A program made the position numbers and the translations under genes. Source: Streptomyces sp. NBC_00236 (GTDB lineage Bacteria > Actinomycetota > Actinomycetes > Streptomycetales > Streptomycetaceae). From it: a stretch of DNA of 64,000 bases. The notes beneath the pieces are model-generated. The model was not told where the DNA came from, searched no databases, and saw only the letters and a program-made list of their open reading frames with translations. The stretch's first letter is position 1; every line of letters starts with the position of its first letter. This document shows, piece after piece, positions 1 through 8,420 of this stretch. The stretch is taken from positions 3,720,001 to 3,784,000 of the forward strand of contig NZ_CP108100.1 of NCBI RefSeq assembly GCF_036195045.1. The letters run 5' to 3'.

Positions 1-909
1 GACGGCGGGAGGCAGCGCGTGCAGCTTGGCGCACTCCAGCAGGCCCGCGTCGTCGCGTACATCACGTCCGGCCTCGGCGGCCCAGGTGTCCAGGGCGTCG
101 GCGTCGTCGCGGGAGAGCTGCGCCGTACGGGCCAGCGCCTCGACGACTCCTTTGCCCAGCGCCTTCTCCAGGGCGGGCAGGCCCTCGTGGCGCAGCCGGG
201 AGCGCGTGTAGGCGGGGTCGATGTTGTGCGGGTCGTCCCAGACGGGCAGGGACTGGGCCAGACAGGCCGTGCGGGCGGTCTGCCGGTCGAGCTGGAGGAA
301 GGGGCGGCGGTAGCGGCCGGCCGGTCCGGATGCGGCGGCCATGCCGGAGAGGGAGCGGATACCGGAACCGCGGGCGAGGCCGAGCAGCACCGTCTCCGCC
401 TGGTCGTCGCGGGTGTGGCCGAGCAGGACGGCGGCGGCGCCGTGGCGTTCGGCGGCGGCGTCCAGGGCCGCGTAGCGGGCGTCGCGGGCGGCGGCCTCGG
501 GCCCGCCCTCATGGCCGACCCGCACGGCGACGGCCTCGACCGGGTCGAGGTCCATGGCGGTGAGGCGGCCGACGACCTCGGTGGCGCGGGTGTCGGAGCC
601 GTTCTGGAGGCCGTGGTCGACGGTGATGCCACCGGCCCGGACGGCGAGCTTCCGGGCCTCGAAGGCGAGGGCGGAGGCGAGCGCCATGGAATCGGCGCCG
701 CCGGAACACGCGACCAGTACCAGGGGGGTGTCGGTGCGTTCGGGAAGTGCGGGGCGCCGCCTGCCCGCCCCGGCCTCGGCGAGCTCGGGATGCGGGACGC
801 GTGGGGCGTGCCCGGTGCGTTCGGTCTGTTCGGCGAATTCGGTGAGTACGTCGTGGAGTACGCGGCGGACCGCCAGGCGTATCGCCGCGACCGCAGGATG
901 GGGACCCAT
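1..909 (-). CDS. tilS: tRNA(Ile)-lysidine synthase, C-terminal part missing at window edge
   Basis: Cytosolic ATP-dependent enzyme that converts C34 of the CAU-anticodon tRNA-Ile to lysidine so that it reads AUA. The visible 303 residues start at an ATG (907-909) preceded by GAAGGG. They contain the PP-loop signature CSGGADS at residues 68-74, followed by the family stretches [16 protein letters not shown] and RRPFL, and the [11 protein letters not shown] segment. The frame runs off base 1 with no stop, so the C-terminal domains lie outside the window. It is the upstream-most gene of a minus-strand set; the next gene on that strand ends about 200 bp upstream of its start. The identification is firm; only the 3' end is unseen. 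Confidence 0.93.
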   Translation of the reverse strand, partial: MGPHPAVAAIRLAVRRVLHDVLTEFAEQTERTGHAPRVPHPELAEAGAGRRRPALPERTDTPLVLVACSGGADSMALASALAFEARKLAVRAGGITVDHGLQNGSDTRATEVVGRLTAMDLDPVEAVAVRVGHEGGPEAAARDARYAALDAAAERHGAAAVLLGHTRDDQAETVLLGLARGSGIRSLSGMAAASGPAGRYRRPFLQLDRQTARTACLAQSLPVWDDPHNIDPAYTRSRLRHEGLPALEKALGKGVVEALARTAQLSRDDADALDTWAAEAGRDVRDDAGLLECAKLHALPPAV

Positions 910-1110
910 GTCCGGTGCCCTTCGTGAAGTTCTGGAGAGGTGCCTCCGAGTGGCGGGACCGAGAAAAGTGCCGTCACTCAGAGTGCGTCGATGGTGACAG
1001 AGCAAACCCGTTCATCGAGCATTGCACGCCTTCCCATGCCCCTACGGTCCCTCGGATGGGTGATTACCGGCGCGTTGCCCTCGGGTCCCGGGCTTGTGCG
1101 CGAGCCGTGA

Positions 1111-2244
1111 TCATGACTCTGCCTTACGGTGCACCCTCGCGATCCAGTCCTCCGGCTTGGCGATCTCCGCCTTGGTCGGGAGGGTGTTGGGCGAGGTCCA
1201 GACCCGGTTGAAGCCGTCCATCCCGACCTCGTCGACCACGGCGCGCACGAACCGCTCGCCGTCGCGGTACTGGCGCAGCTTGGCGTCGAGCCCGAGCAGC
1301 TTGCGCAGCGCCTGGTCGAGGCGGCTCGCGCCGCGCGCCCTGCGCTGCTGGAACTTCTCCCTGATCTCGCCGACGGAGGACACGACCTCGGGGCCGACGC
1401 CGTCCATCACGTAGTCGGCGTGCCCCTCCAGCAGGGACATCACCGCGGTGAGCCGGCCGAGGATCTCGCGCTGGGCGGGTGTCTGGACGATCTCGACGAG
1501 GCTGCGGCCGCCGTCCTCGCCCTCCTCGCCCTCGGGCCGCCCGCCGGCCAGCGACTGGGCGGCCTCACGGAGCCGTTCGAGCACCGTCATCGGGTCGACG
1601 TCGGTCTCGTCGAGGAATGACTGGATCTCGCCCTGCAGATGGTCGCGGAGCCAGGGCACCGCGGTGAACTGCGTGCGGTGCGTCTCCTCGTGGAGGGCGA
1701 CCCAGAGGCGGAAGTCGTGCGGGTCCACCTCCAGCTCCCGCTCGACGTGGACGATGTTCGGGGCGACCAGCAGGAGCCGGCCGCCGCCGTCGGCCGAGGC
1801 CGGGAGCTCACGGGTGGCGGGGGCGAACGTCTCGTACTGGCCGAGGACCCGGGAGGCCAGGAACGACAGCAGCATCCCCACCTCCACACCGGTCACCTTG
1901 GAGCCGACCGCGCCGAGCACGGCACCGCCCGCACCGCCGCCGCGCCGCTCCTCCATCTTGTCCAGGAGGGGGCGCAGCAGTTCCCGGAAGCCCGCGACGT
2001 TCGCCTTGATCCAGCCCGCCCGGTCGACGACCAGGACCGGGGTGTCCTCCGGTTCGGTCCCCTCCGGGATCATCCGGGTGAAGGAACGCACGTGCTCCTC
2101 CGCCGCCTTGGCATGCCTGCGCAGCTCCGCGACGACCTCGCGGGCCTCCTCGCGGCTGATCTCGGGACCCGGCCGCACAAGCCGGGTCGCTGTCGCGACC
2201 GCGAGATTCCAGTCGACCATCCCGGCACCACCGATGCTCGTCAT
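1111..2244 (-). CDS. zinc-dependent metalloprotease-like protein (zincin_1/DUF2342 family)
   Basis: A 377-residue actinobacterial zincin-like protein. The HEETH sequence at residues 185-189 fits the HExxH zinc-binding motif, and the flanking VALHEETHRTQF is typical of the family sometimes called coenzyme F420 biosynthesis-associated protein. The true substrate is not known to me. There is no signal peptide or membrane segment, so it is probably cytosolic. The ATG at 2244 lacks a Shine-Dalgarno but has TACGGT exactly 6 nt upstream, which suggests a leaderless transcript; an internal ATG at 2220 with GGTGG before it is the alternative. It lies between dacB and tilS on the same strand, an arrangement I recall from other Streptomyces. 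Confidence 0.85.
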   Translation of the reverse strand: MTSIGGAGMVDWNLAVATATRLVRPGPEISREEAREVVAELRRHAKAAEEHVRSFTRMIPEGTEPEDTPVLVVDRAGWIKANVAGFRELLRPLLDKMEERRGGGAGGAVLGAVGSKVTGVEVGMLLSFLASRVLGQYETFAPATRELPASADGGGRLLLVAPNIVHVERELEVDPHDFRLWVALHEETHRTQFTAVPWLRDHLQGEIQSFLDETDVDPMTVLERLREAAQSLAGGRPEGEEGEDGGRSLVEIVQTPAQREILGRLTAVMSLLEGHADYVMDGVGPEVVSSVGEIREKFQQRRARGASRLDQALRKLLGLDAKLRQYRDGERFVRAVVDEVGMDGFNRVWTSPNTLPTKAEIAKPEDWIARVHRKAES

Positions 2245-2250
2245 GCGTCA

Positions 2251-2256
2251 ACCGTA
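2251..2256 (-). promoter_or_regulatory. -10 box of a leaderless promoter for the zincin gene
   Basis: On the minus strand TACGGT ends 6 nt before the ATG at 2244, which puts the expected transcription start at the start codon. No Shine-Dalgarno is visible. Confidence 0.5.
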
Positions 2257-2293
2257 CGTGCTCGGCCCTTGTTCGGGTGAGGTGTTGACCGGC

Positions 2294-3799
2294 TCATCGC
2301 CGGCCGGCCGCCAGTGCCGTCGCGAGCGCGTCGAGGGCGGACTGGGCCTCGGACGGGGCGGTGGTGCCCGACGCGAGGAAGGCGAAGGCGAGCAGCCGGC
2401 CGTGGGGGTCGACGACCGTGCCGGAGAGGCTGTTGACGCCCGTGAGGGTGCCGGTCTTGGCGCGGACCAGGCCGGTGCCGCCGGATTTCGTGGTGTAGCG
2501 GTCGCTGAGCGTGCCGCTGAAGCCGGCGACCGGGAGACCGGTGAGGACGGGGCGGAGCTCCGGGTGGTCCTGGTCGGCCGCGCGGGCCAGGAGCCCGGCG
2601 AGCAGGGCGGCGGTGACCTTGTCCTTGCGGTTGAGCCCGCTGCCGTCGGCGAAGGCCACGCCCTTCAGCGGCAGACCCAGCTTCTTCAGCTGCGCGGTGA
2701 CGGCCCGTCGGCCGCCGTTGAAGTCGGCCGGTTCGCCCGTGGCGAGCGCGGTCTGCCGGGCGAGTGCCTCGGCGATGTCGTTGTCGCTGTTGGTCAGCGC
2801 GCGCTCGACGAGGGCGGACAGCGGGGCGGACAGGTGCTTGGCGACGGGCCGGGACTTCGCGGCCGCCCGGCCGGGGGCGGCCCCGTCCCCGATGCCGATC
2901 CCGGCCTCCTCCAGGAGTTCACCGAAGGCGTCGGCGGCATCGCGGGCCGGGTCCTCGCTGCGCGGCGCGGGGCCGCTGGAGGTGCCGTCGAGCCGGCCCT
3001 CGTTCACCATCAGGGCGCTCACCGGCGCGATGTTCTCGTTGGGGCCGATCGGGTGGAGTGCGGGTCCCGAGTAGCCGGAGGTGTCGTACCGCAGCCGCAC
3101 CGAGCGGACCCCGCCGTCCTTCAGGGCGCGGGCCGTGTCGGCGGCCAGGGAGCGCAGGGCCGCCCGGTCGAGGGTGGGGTCGCCGCCGCCGACCAGCGTC
3201 ACGGTACGCAGATCGGCGGTGGCCCCGACGGTCGTGGGGATGCGGTGGGCCGGGCCGAGCGCGGTCAGGGCCGCGACCGTGGTGGCGATCTTGACGGTGG
3301 AAGCGGGCGTCATGGGGGTGTCGGCCCCCAGCCCGTACAGCCGCTTGCCGGTGGCCGTGTCGATGACGACGGCACTGCGCCGGGTACCGAGCGCCTCGTT
3401 CCTCAGCAGCGGGTCCAGTACGGCGCGGAGTCCGGCCGCTGCTCCGTCCGGGGCCGCCGCGGCGTCCGGCGCGGGCTTGTCGGCACCGGTGCCGAGCACC
3501 GCCAGCACGGCCGGGGCGCTGGGCGCCGGGGCAGGTCCAGAGGGGGCGGCGGGCTCGTGATGTGCACCACCTGTACGGGTCCGGGCAGCAGCCCAGTCCT
3601 GCTCGGCCTTACGCTGACCCGAGTCCCAGGGACCGGCGGCGAAGACGGCGCCGGCTGCGAGCGCCAGGCCCAGGGCAGCGGAGACGGCCGTGAACTGCCG
3701 GTTGCTCAGTCCGCCGCGCATGCCCAGACGGTCCGCGAGAGCCGTCCCGGTCTGTGCGGAGAACGGATTGATCGACGTTCTTTTCACCGGCTCGGCCAC
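2294..3799 (-). CDS. dacB: D-alanyl-D-alanine carboxypeptidase/endopeptidase (PBP4, S13 family)
   Basis: Extracytoplasmic penicillin-binding protein that trims D-Ala from, or cleaves cross-links in, peptidoglycan. With the GTG start at 3799 (AAGGGG upstream) it has 501 residues. An uncleaved signal anchor lies near residues 35-56, then a Pro/Ala-rich linker. The three active-site motifs are intact: STVK at 167-170, SDN at 338-340 and KTG at 448-450. The domain between the first two motifs is long, as usual for class C low-molecular-weight PBPs. An upstream in-frame GTG at 3844 would add 15 residues but has no ribosome site. It is divergent from ppa with 86 bp between the starts, so both promoters sit in a very short region. 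Confidence 0.92.
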   Translation of the reverse strand: MAEPVKRTSINPFSAQTGTALADRLGMRGGLSNRQFTAVSAALGLALAAGAVFAAGPWDSGQRKAEQDWAAARTRTGGAHHEPAAPSGPAPAPSAPAVLAVLGTGADKPAPDAAAAPDGAAAGLRAVLDPLLRNEALGTRRSAVVIDTATGKRLYGLGADTPMTPASTVKIATTVAALTALGPAHRIPTTVGATADLRTVTLVGGGDPTLDRAALRSLAADTARALKDGGVRSVRLRYDTSGYSGPALHPIGPNENIAPVSALMVNEGRLDGTSSGPAPRSEDPARDAADAFGELLEEAGIGIGDGAAPGRAAAKSRPVAKHLSAPLSALVERALTNSDNDIAEALARQTALATGEPADFNGGRRAVTAQLKKLGLPLKGVAFADGSGLNRKDKVTAALLAGLLARAADQDHPELRPVLTGLPVAGFSGTLSDRYTTKSGGTGLVRAKTGTLTGVNSLSGTVVDPHGRLLAFAFLASGTTAPSEAQSALDALATALAAGRR

Positions 3800-3885
3800 C
3801 GTTGACCAGCCCCTTTCGCGAGCACACAACTCCGTGGGGGACACTTAACCATCAGTCGTATGTGTTGATCATGGAGGAGCCACCC

Positions 3886-4380
3886 GTGGAGTTCGACGTC
3901 GTTATCGAGATCCCGAAGGGTTCGCGGAACAAGTACGAGGTGGACCACGAGACCGGTCGGATCCGCCTGGACCGTCGACTCTTCACCTCGACCAGCTACC
4001 CGGCCGACTACGGCTTCGTCGAGAACACCCTCGGCGAGGACGGCGACCCGCTGGACGCGCTGGTCATCCTGGAGGAGCCGACCTTCCCCGGCTGCCTCAT
4101 CAAGTGCCGCGCGATCGGCATGTTCCGGATGACGGACGAAGCCGGCGGCGACGACAAGCTGCTGTGCGTGCCGGCCTCCGACCCCCGGGTGGAGCACCTG
4201 CGCGACATCCACCACGTGTCGGAGTTCGACCGCCTGGAGATCCAGCACTTCTTCGAGGTCTACAAGGACCTGGAGCCCGGCAAGTCCGTCGAGGGCGCCG
4301 ACTGGGTCGGCCGGGTCGAGGCCGAGGCCGAGATCGAGAACTCGTACAAGCGCCTTGAGGCGCAGGGCGGCGCGCACTGA
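3886..4380 (+). CDS. ppa: soluble inorganic pyrophosphatase
   Basis: Cytosolic family I pyrophosphatase that hydrolyses PPi to phosphate and pulls nucleotide and protein synthesis forward. It has 164 residues, the usual bacterial length. The signature [10 protein letters not shown] is present with its metal-binding aspartates, as are the N-terminal [11 protein letters not shown] and the [11 protein letters not shown] segments. I chose the GTG at 3886 because GGAGGAG (3873-3879) sits 6 nt upstream; the frame stays open further upstream but that sequence does not belong to the family. A strong hairpin follows the stop. A membrane-bound pyrophosphatase is encoded at 49327-51762, so the organism has both types. 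Confidence 0.97.
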   Translation: MEFDVVIEIPKGSRNKYEVDHETGRIRLDRRLFTSTSYPADYGFVENTLGEDGDPLDALVILEEPTFPGCLIKCRAIGMFRMTDEAGGDDKLLCVPASDPRVEHLRDIHHVSEFDRLEIQHFFEVYKDLEPGKSVEGADWVGRVEAEAEIENSYKRLEAQGGAH

Positions 4381-4410
4381 CGTTCCGCTTGCGGTTCTGA
4401 GCAGGCTGCC

Positions 4411-4440
4411 GGGCGGCACACCTTCACGGGTGTGCCGCCC
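4411..4440 (+). terminator. hairpin terminator after ppa
   Basis: A perfect 12-bp stem (GGGCGGCACACC and its complement) with a 6-nt loop lies 30 nt after the ppa stop. It has no T tract, as is common in Streptomyces. Confidence 0.75.
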
Positions 4441-4521
4441 GTTCGCATGACCGCCCATAGGCGTGGCCATACTGGGCAGAAGCGCAGCCGAAGACGCGCA
4501 GCCGACGAGGAGCGAGGTCGA

Positions 4522-6222
4522 GTGGTGGCGGAACCGGGCGGTCCCGATGACCAGAAGCCCCAGTCCGACGAGGCGCGCAGCGCCTTCTCCCAGCCCGCCG
4601 GGGTCGAGAGGTCCGTGCCGTCGGCGGACGACGACCATCCGACCTCGGAGTTCTCCCTGCCGTCAGGGCTGGCGCCCGAGCCGCAGGGTCCTGCGGCCGG
4701 CCCGGGAACGGGCGCCGCGTCCGGTTCGGACACAATCGGTTCCGCTTTCGCCCCGCCGCGCACCTACGACGCCCGGAACTCGCCGCCCGCCTTCACGCCG
4801 GCGCACGGCATCCCGATGATCCGGCTGACCAAGGAGGCCCCTTGGCAGGACCGGATGCGCACGATGCTGCGGATGCCGGTGCACGATCGTCCGGCACCGG
4901 AAACGGTCCAGCGGCACGACGACGCCGCGGGGCCCGCGGTGCCGCGCGTGCTCGACCTGACCCTGCGTATCGGGGAGCTGCTGCTCGCCGGCGGTGAGGG
5001 GGCCGAGGACGTCGAGGCGGCCATGTTCGCGGTGACCCGCAGCTATGGGCTCGACCGCTGCGAGCCGACCGTCACCTTCACGCTGCTGTCGATCTCGCAT
5101 CAGCCGTCGCTGGTCGAGGACCCGGTCACGGCGAGCCGGACCGTACGCCGTCGCGGCACCGACTACACCCGGCTGGCCGCGGTCTTCCGGCTCATCGACG
5201 ACATCACCACCGAAGAGGGCGAGATCTCGCTGGAGGAGGCCTACCGGCGCCTCGCGGAGATCCGCCGCAACCGGCACCCGTACCCCGGCTGGGTGCTCAC
5301 CATGGCCGCCGGCGGGCTGGCCGGCGCGGCATCGGTGCTGGTCGGCGGCGGTCCGCTGGTGTTCCTGATCGCCGCGCTCGGCGCGATGCTCGGTGACCGG
5401 CTGGCCTGGCTGTGTGCCGGACGCGGGCTGCCGGAGTTCTACCAGTTCGTCGTGGCGGCGATGCCGCCCGCCGCGATGGGCGTGGCGCTGACCCTCACCC
5501 ACTGGTCGGACGTACGGCCGTCGGCGGTGATCACCGGTGGGCTGTTCGCGCTGCTGCCGGGGCGGGCGCTGGTCGCCGGTGTGCAGGACGGCCTGACCGG
5601 CTACTACATCACCGCGTCGGCGCGACTGCTGGAGGTCATGTACTTCTTCATCGCGATCGTCGCCGGGGTGCTGCTGGCTCTCTACGGGGGGCTCCAGCTG
5701 GGTGCCGAGCTGGACCCGGAGGCGCGGCTCATCTCCCATGACCGGCCGGTGGTGCAGATCCTGGCGTCGATGGTGCTGACGCTGGCCTTCGCGATCCTGC
5801 TCCAGCAGGAGCGGTCCACGGTGCTGGCGGTGACCCTCAACGGCGGCGTGGCCTGGGTCATCTACGGGGCGATGGCCCGGACGGGCGGCCTCTCCGCGGT
5901 GGCGGCCACCGCCGCCGCCGCCGGTCTCGTCGGGCTGTTCGGGCAGTTGTTCTCGCGCTACCGGTACACCTCGTCGCTGCCGTTCATCACGGCCGCGATC
6001 GGCCCGCTGCTGCCCGGCTCGGCCACGTACTTCGGTCTGCTGGGTGTCGCGCAGAACGAGCTGGACCGGGGGCTCGCCTCCCTGTCGACCGCGGTGGCGA
6101 CGGCGCTGGCCATCGCGATCGGGGTGAATCTGGGAAGCGAGATCTCCCGGCTGTTCATGCGGGTGCCGGGAGCGGTCGGCGGAGCGAACCGCCGCGCGGC
6201 CAAGCGGACGCGCGGCTTCTGA
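4522..6222 (+). CDS. threonine/serine exporter family membrane protein (ThrE type)
   Basis: Probable proton-motive-force-driven exporter of threonine/serine or a related small metabolite, in the cytoplasmic membrane. From the GTG at 4522 (AGGAGC at 4508-4513 upstream) it has 566 residues. About 140 N-terminal residues are Pro/Ser/Ala-rich and look disordered. They are followed by a ThrE N-domain (DUF1212) starting at RVLDLTLRIGELLLAGGEGAEDVE with a cytosolic part and five helices, and then a second five-helix half of the DUF3815 type. The fused two-domain form matches Corynebacterium ThrE; in many bacteria the halves are separate proteins. Substrate is inferred from the family only. It is convergent with the DedA gene, 27 bp between the stops. 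Confidence 0.87.
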   Translation: MVAEPGGPDDQKPQSDEARSAFSQPAGVERSVPSADDDHPTSEFSLPSGLAPEPQGPAAGPGTGAASGSDTIGSAFAPPRTYDARNSPPAFTPAHGIPMIRLTKEAPWQDRMRTMLRMPVHDRPAPETVQRHDDAAGPAVPRVLDLTLRIGELLLAGGEGAEDVEAAMFAVTRSYGLDRCEPTVTFTLLSISHQPSLVEDPVTASRTVRRRGTDYTRLAAVFRLIDDITTEEGEISLEEAYRRLAEIRRNRHPYPGWVLTMAAGGLAGAASVLVGGGPLVFLIAALGAMLGDRLAWLCAGRGLPEFYQFVVAAMPPAAMGVALTLTHWSDVRPSAVITGGLFALLPGRALVAGVQDGLTGYYITASARLLEVMYFFIAIVAGVLLALYGGLQLGAELDPEARLISHDRPVVQILASMVLTLAFAILLQQERSTVLAVTLNGGVAWVIYGAMARTGGLSAVAATAAAAGLVGLFGQLFSRYRYTSSLPFITAAIGPLLPGSATYFGLLGVAQNELDRGLASLSTAVATALAIAIGVNLGSEISRLFMRVPGAVGGANRRAAKRTRGF

Positions 6223-6249
6223 CGGGAACCCGCGGGCGCGGGCTCGGTG

Positions 6250-6966
6250 TCAGCGCTTGGCGTGGCGGCCGCCGCGGCGGCCCGCGGCCGTGCTGCCACC
6301 GGCGGCCGCGTCCTGGTGCTCGTCCTCGCCCGACGCGGCTTCCTTCTTCGACTTGCTGCGGGCGCGCAGGAACTCGATGCCGATCGGCACGACCGAGATC
6401 AGCACGATCAGGACCAGCATCGCCTCGATGTTCTTGTGGACGAACTCGATCTGGCCGAGTCCCGCGCCGAGGAGCGTCACGCCGACGCCCCACAGGATGC
6501 CGCCGATGATGTTGAACGTGATGAACGAGCGGTAGTTCATCCGGCTGACACCGGCGATGATCGGCGTGAACGTCCGCACGATGGGCACGAAGCGGGCCAG
6601 GATCAGCGACTTCGGCCCGTACTTCTCGAAGAACTCGTGGGCCTTCTCGACGTTCTCCTGCTTGAAGAGGCGGGAGTCCGGGCGGTTGAAGAGCGAGGGG
6701 CCGACCTTGCGGCCGAACAGATAGCCCACCTGGTCGCCGATGATCGCCGCCAGGGCGACCAGGACGCAGACCAGCCACAGCGGGGTGTCCAGCTTGTCCG
6801 TCGTCACCAGCAGACCGGTGGTGAACAGGAGCGAGTCGCCGGGCAGGAAGAACCCGATCAACAGCCCGGACTCGGCGAAGACGATGACCAGCACACCGAT
6901 CAGCCCGAACTGCCCGATGAGGTGGTCCGGGTCCAGCCAGCTCGGTCCGAGCGCAAGCGTATTCAA
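6250..6966 (-). CDS. DedA family inner-membrane protein
   Basis: Multi-pass membrane protein of the DedA/SNARE-associated superfamily; related proteins are linked to lipid scrambling and proton-dependent homeostasis. It shows the conserved FLPGDSLLF segment and the ARFVPIVRTFTPIIAG motif, with the two arginines and prolines of the family, between hydrophobic segments. The C-terminus is Lys/Glu-rich then Gly/Arg/His-rich. I chose the TTG at 6966, giving 238 residues starting NTLALGPSW, because homologues start there and GGAG lies 9 nt upstream. The open frame extends to 7122, but that extension overlaps the promoter and start of the divergent YbjQ gene and is low-complexity. Confidence 0.85.
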   Translation of the reverse strand: MNTLALGPSWLDPDHLIGQFGLIGVLVIVFAESGLLIGFFLPGDSLLFTTGLLVTTDKLDTPLWLVCVLVALAAIIGDQVGYLFGRKVGPSLFNRPDSRLFKQENVEKAHEFFEKYGPKSLILARFVPIVRTFTPIIAGVSRMNYRSFITFNIIGGILWGVGVTLLGAGLGQIEFVHKNIEAMLVLIVLISVVPIGIEFLRARSKSKKEAASGEDEHQDAAAGGSTAAGRRGGRHAKR

Positions 6967-7114
6967 GGGTCCGGGCTCCAGGATGTGGTCGATGGCGGCT
7001 GCGTGGCCGCCCAAAGCTATCAACGCCGCAGCCCCCCTCCCGGTTCCACTGGCCCCCGTGGAGATGCACACAGGATGAACCGGGGCAAAACTCGGTCCCA
7101 GGAGGTGCCACACC

Positions 7115-7480
7115 ATGGGCATTGAGGATTACGGCGGCGGTCAGACGGCACAGTCCGATGTGCTGGTCGTCACCACCAATGACGTACCAGGCCACCAGGT
7201 GACGCAGGTCATCGGTGAGGTCTTCGGGCTGACGGTCAGATCCCGTCACCTCGGCAGCCAGATCGGTGCCGGGCTGAAGTCCATGATCGGCGGCGAGCTG
7301 AAGGGGCTGACCAAGACGCTCGTCGAGACCCGCAACCAGGCCATGGAACGGCTGGTGGAACAGGCACGGGCCCGTGGCGCCAACGCGGTGCTGATGATGC
7401 GCTTCGACGTGACCGAGGCGGCGGACGTGGGCACGGAGGTCTGTGCGTACGGCACCGCTGCGGTGATCAGCAGAAGCTGA
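7115..7480 (+). CDS. YbjQ family protein (UPF0145, heavy-metal-binding-domain fold)
   Basis: A 121-residue cytosolic protein. The family forms a small beta-rich oligomer whose function is unsettled; a metal-binding role has been suggested from fold similarity. Visible family features are VVTTNDVPGHQV at the N-terminus, GEVFGLTVRSRHLG, the helix GGELKGLTKTLVETRNQAMERL, and RGANAVLMMRFDV near the C-terminus. The ATG at 7115 has GGAGG at 7101-7105. Divergent from the DedA gene and ending in a very strong hairpin shared with the convergent TipA-like gene. Confidence 0.88.
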   Translation: MGIEDYGGGQTAQSDVLVVTTNDVPGHQVTQVIGEVFGLTVRSRHLGSQIGAGLKSMIGGELKGLTKTLVETRNQAMERLVEQARARGANAVLMMRFDVTEAADVGTEVCAYGTAAVISRS

Positions 7481-7485
7481 GCGAC

Positions 7486-7513
7486 GTACGGGGGCGGGGC
7501 CCCGCCCCCGTAC
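7486..7513. terminator. bidirectional hairpin terminator, 28-bp perfect palindrome
   Basis: The arm GTACGGGGGCGGGG is followed directly by its exact complement, between the convergent YbjQ and TipA-like genes. Confidence 0.75.
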
Positions 7514-7525
7514 ACGCGGCCCCGG

Positions 7526-8284
7526 CTACTCCCGGCGCTCCGCGTTGGCGTCGATCGCGTCGCGCAGGTGCTCGGCGAGACCCGGCCGCATCGCGTCGTA
7601 GAACGCCTTGAACTGCGGATCGGCGACGTACATCTCGCCGAGCCCCCGGTGGATCTCCGTCGTGCAGTCGTAGAACCAGGTCGAGATGTGGAGCCGGTGC
7701 TCCTCGGCGAGGTCCATCGCGCGCTCGCCGGTGGCCGGCTCACCGTCCTCCATGAGCGCGTCGTAGCGCTCGCCCCAGGAGGCGACCTCGGCCTTCATCC
7801 GCTGCCAGTCCTCCTTGGTGTAGCGGGCGGCGCGGCGCTGCGACTCGGCGTAGGTGTCGCTGCCGCCCCAGCGGCGCTCGGCCTCCTCCGCGTAACTCTC
7901 CGGGTCCTTGTCACCGAAGACCTCGAACTTCTCCTCGGGTGTGAGGTTGATGCCCATCTTCCGTGCCTCCATGGCTGTCTCGACGGCCGTGGCCATCCGC
8001 TGCAGCTCGGCGATCCGGTGCGACAGCAGCGCGTGCTGGCGGCGCAGATGTTCCTGCGGGTCCGCGTCCGGGTCGTCGAGCAGTGCGGCGATCTCGTCGA
8101 GCGGGAAGCCGAGCTCCCGGTAGAACAGGATCTGCTGCAGCCGGTCGAGGTCGGCGTCGTCGTAACGCCGGTGGCCCGCGTGGCTGCGCCCTCCGGGCGA
8201 GAGCAGTCCGATGCCGTCGTAGTGGTGCAGCGTCCGCACCGTGACCCCGGCATACCCGGCGACCTGTCCCACGGAGTGCTCCAT
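7526..8284 (-). CDS. MerR-family regulator with TipAS drug-binding domain (TipAL homologue)
   Basis: Transcriptional activator homologous along its length (252 residues) to S. lividans TipAL. The N-terminal winged-helix MerR DNA-binding domain and coiled coil span about residues 1-108; the C-terminal TipAS domain begins at Met110 (MGINLTPEEKFEVFGD). The family binds thiopeptide antibiotics. TipAL is reported, as I recall, to attach thiostrepton covalently at Cys214. Here Cys207 is conserved but position 214 is Gly (sequence IHRGLGEMY). A GGAGG at 7966-7970 precedes an in-frame ATG at 7957, so a separate TipAS product is possible, as in the classical gene. Its own promoter region carries a TipA-like operator. 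I leave the symbol empty because of the missing cysteine. Confidence 0.92.
   Translation of the reverse strand: MEHSVGQVAGYAGVTVRTLHHYDGIGLLSPGGRSHAGHRRYDDADLDRLQQILFYRELGFPLDEIAALLDDPDADPQEHLRRQHALLSHRIAELQRMATAVETAMEARKMGINLTPEEKFEVFGDKDPESYAEEAERRWGGSDTYAESQRRAARYTKEDWQRMKAEVASWGERYDALMEDGEPATGERAMDLAEEHRLHISTWFYDCTTEIHRGLGEMYVADPQFKAFYDAMRPGLAEHLRDAIDANAERRE
7966..7970 (-). promoter_or_regulatory. internal ribosome binding site for a TipAS-like short product
   Basis: GGAGG on the minus strand lies 8 nt before the in-frame ATG at 7955-7957, codon 110 of the TipAL homologue. The product would be a 143-residue free drug-binding domain. Confidence 0.6.
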
Positions 8285-8330
8285 GGCGCCCCGCTCCTTC
8301 CGTGTGGTCGGTACCTGTCCGAGCCTCGGC

Positions 8331-8353
8331 CCTGACGTGACGTGAGGTGCAAG
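8331..8353 (-). promoter_or_regulatory. candidate TipA-type operator/promoter
   Basis: The minus strand reads CTTGCACCTCACGTCACG followed by TCAGG. It closely resembles what I remember of the tipA promoter, with TTGCAC as -35 and a CCTCACGT/ACGTGAGG-type dyad inside an elongated MerR spacer. Here the right arm is ACGTCAGG, one base off. It lies about 50 nt upstream of the TipA-like ATG. Confidence 0.6.
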
Positions 8354-8420
8354 TCCGAAATCCCGCAGCCTCTGCCCTATTTGATGGGTTATAGGCCTTT
8401 TGCGCCGCTATGGTGAGCCG

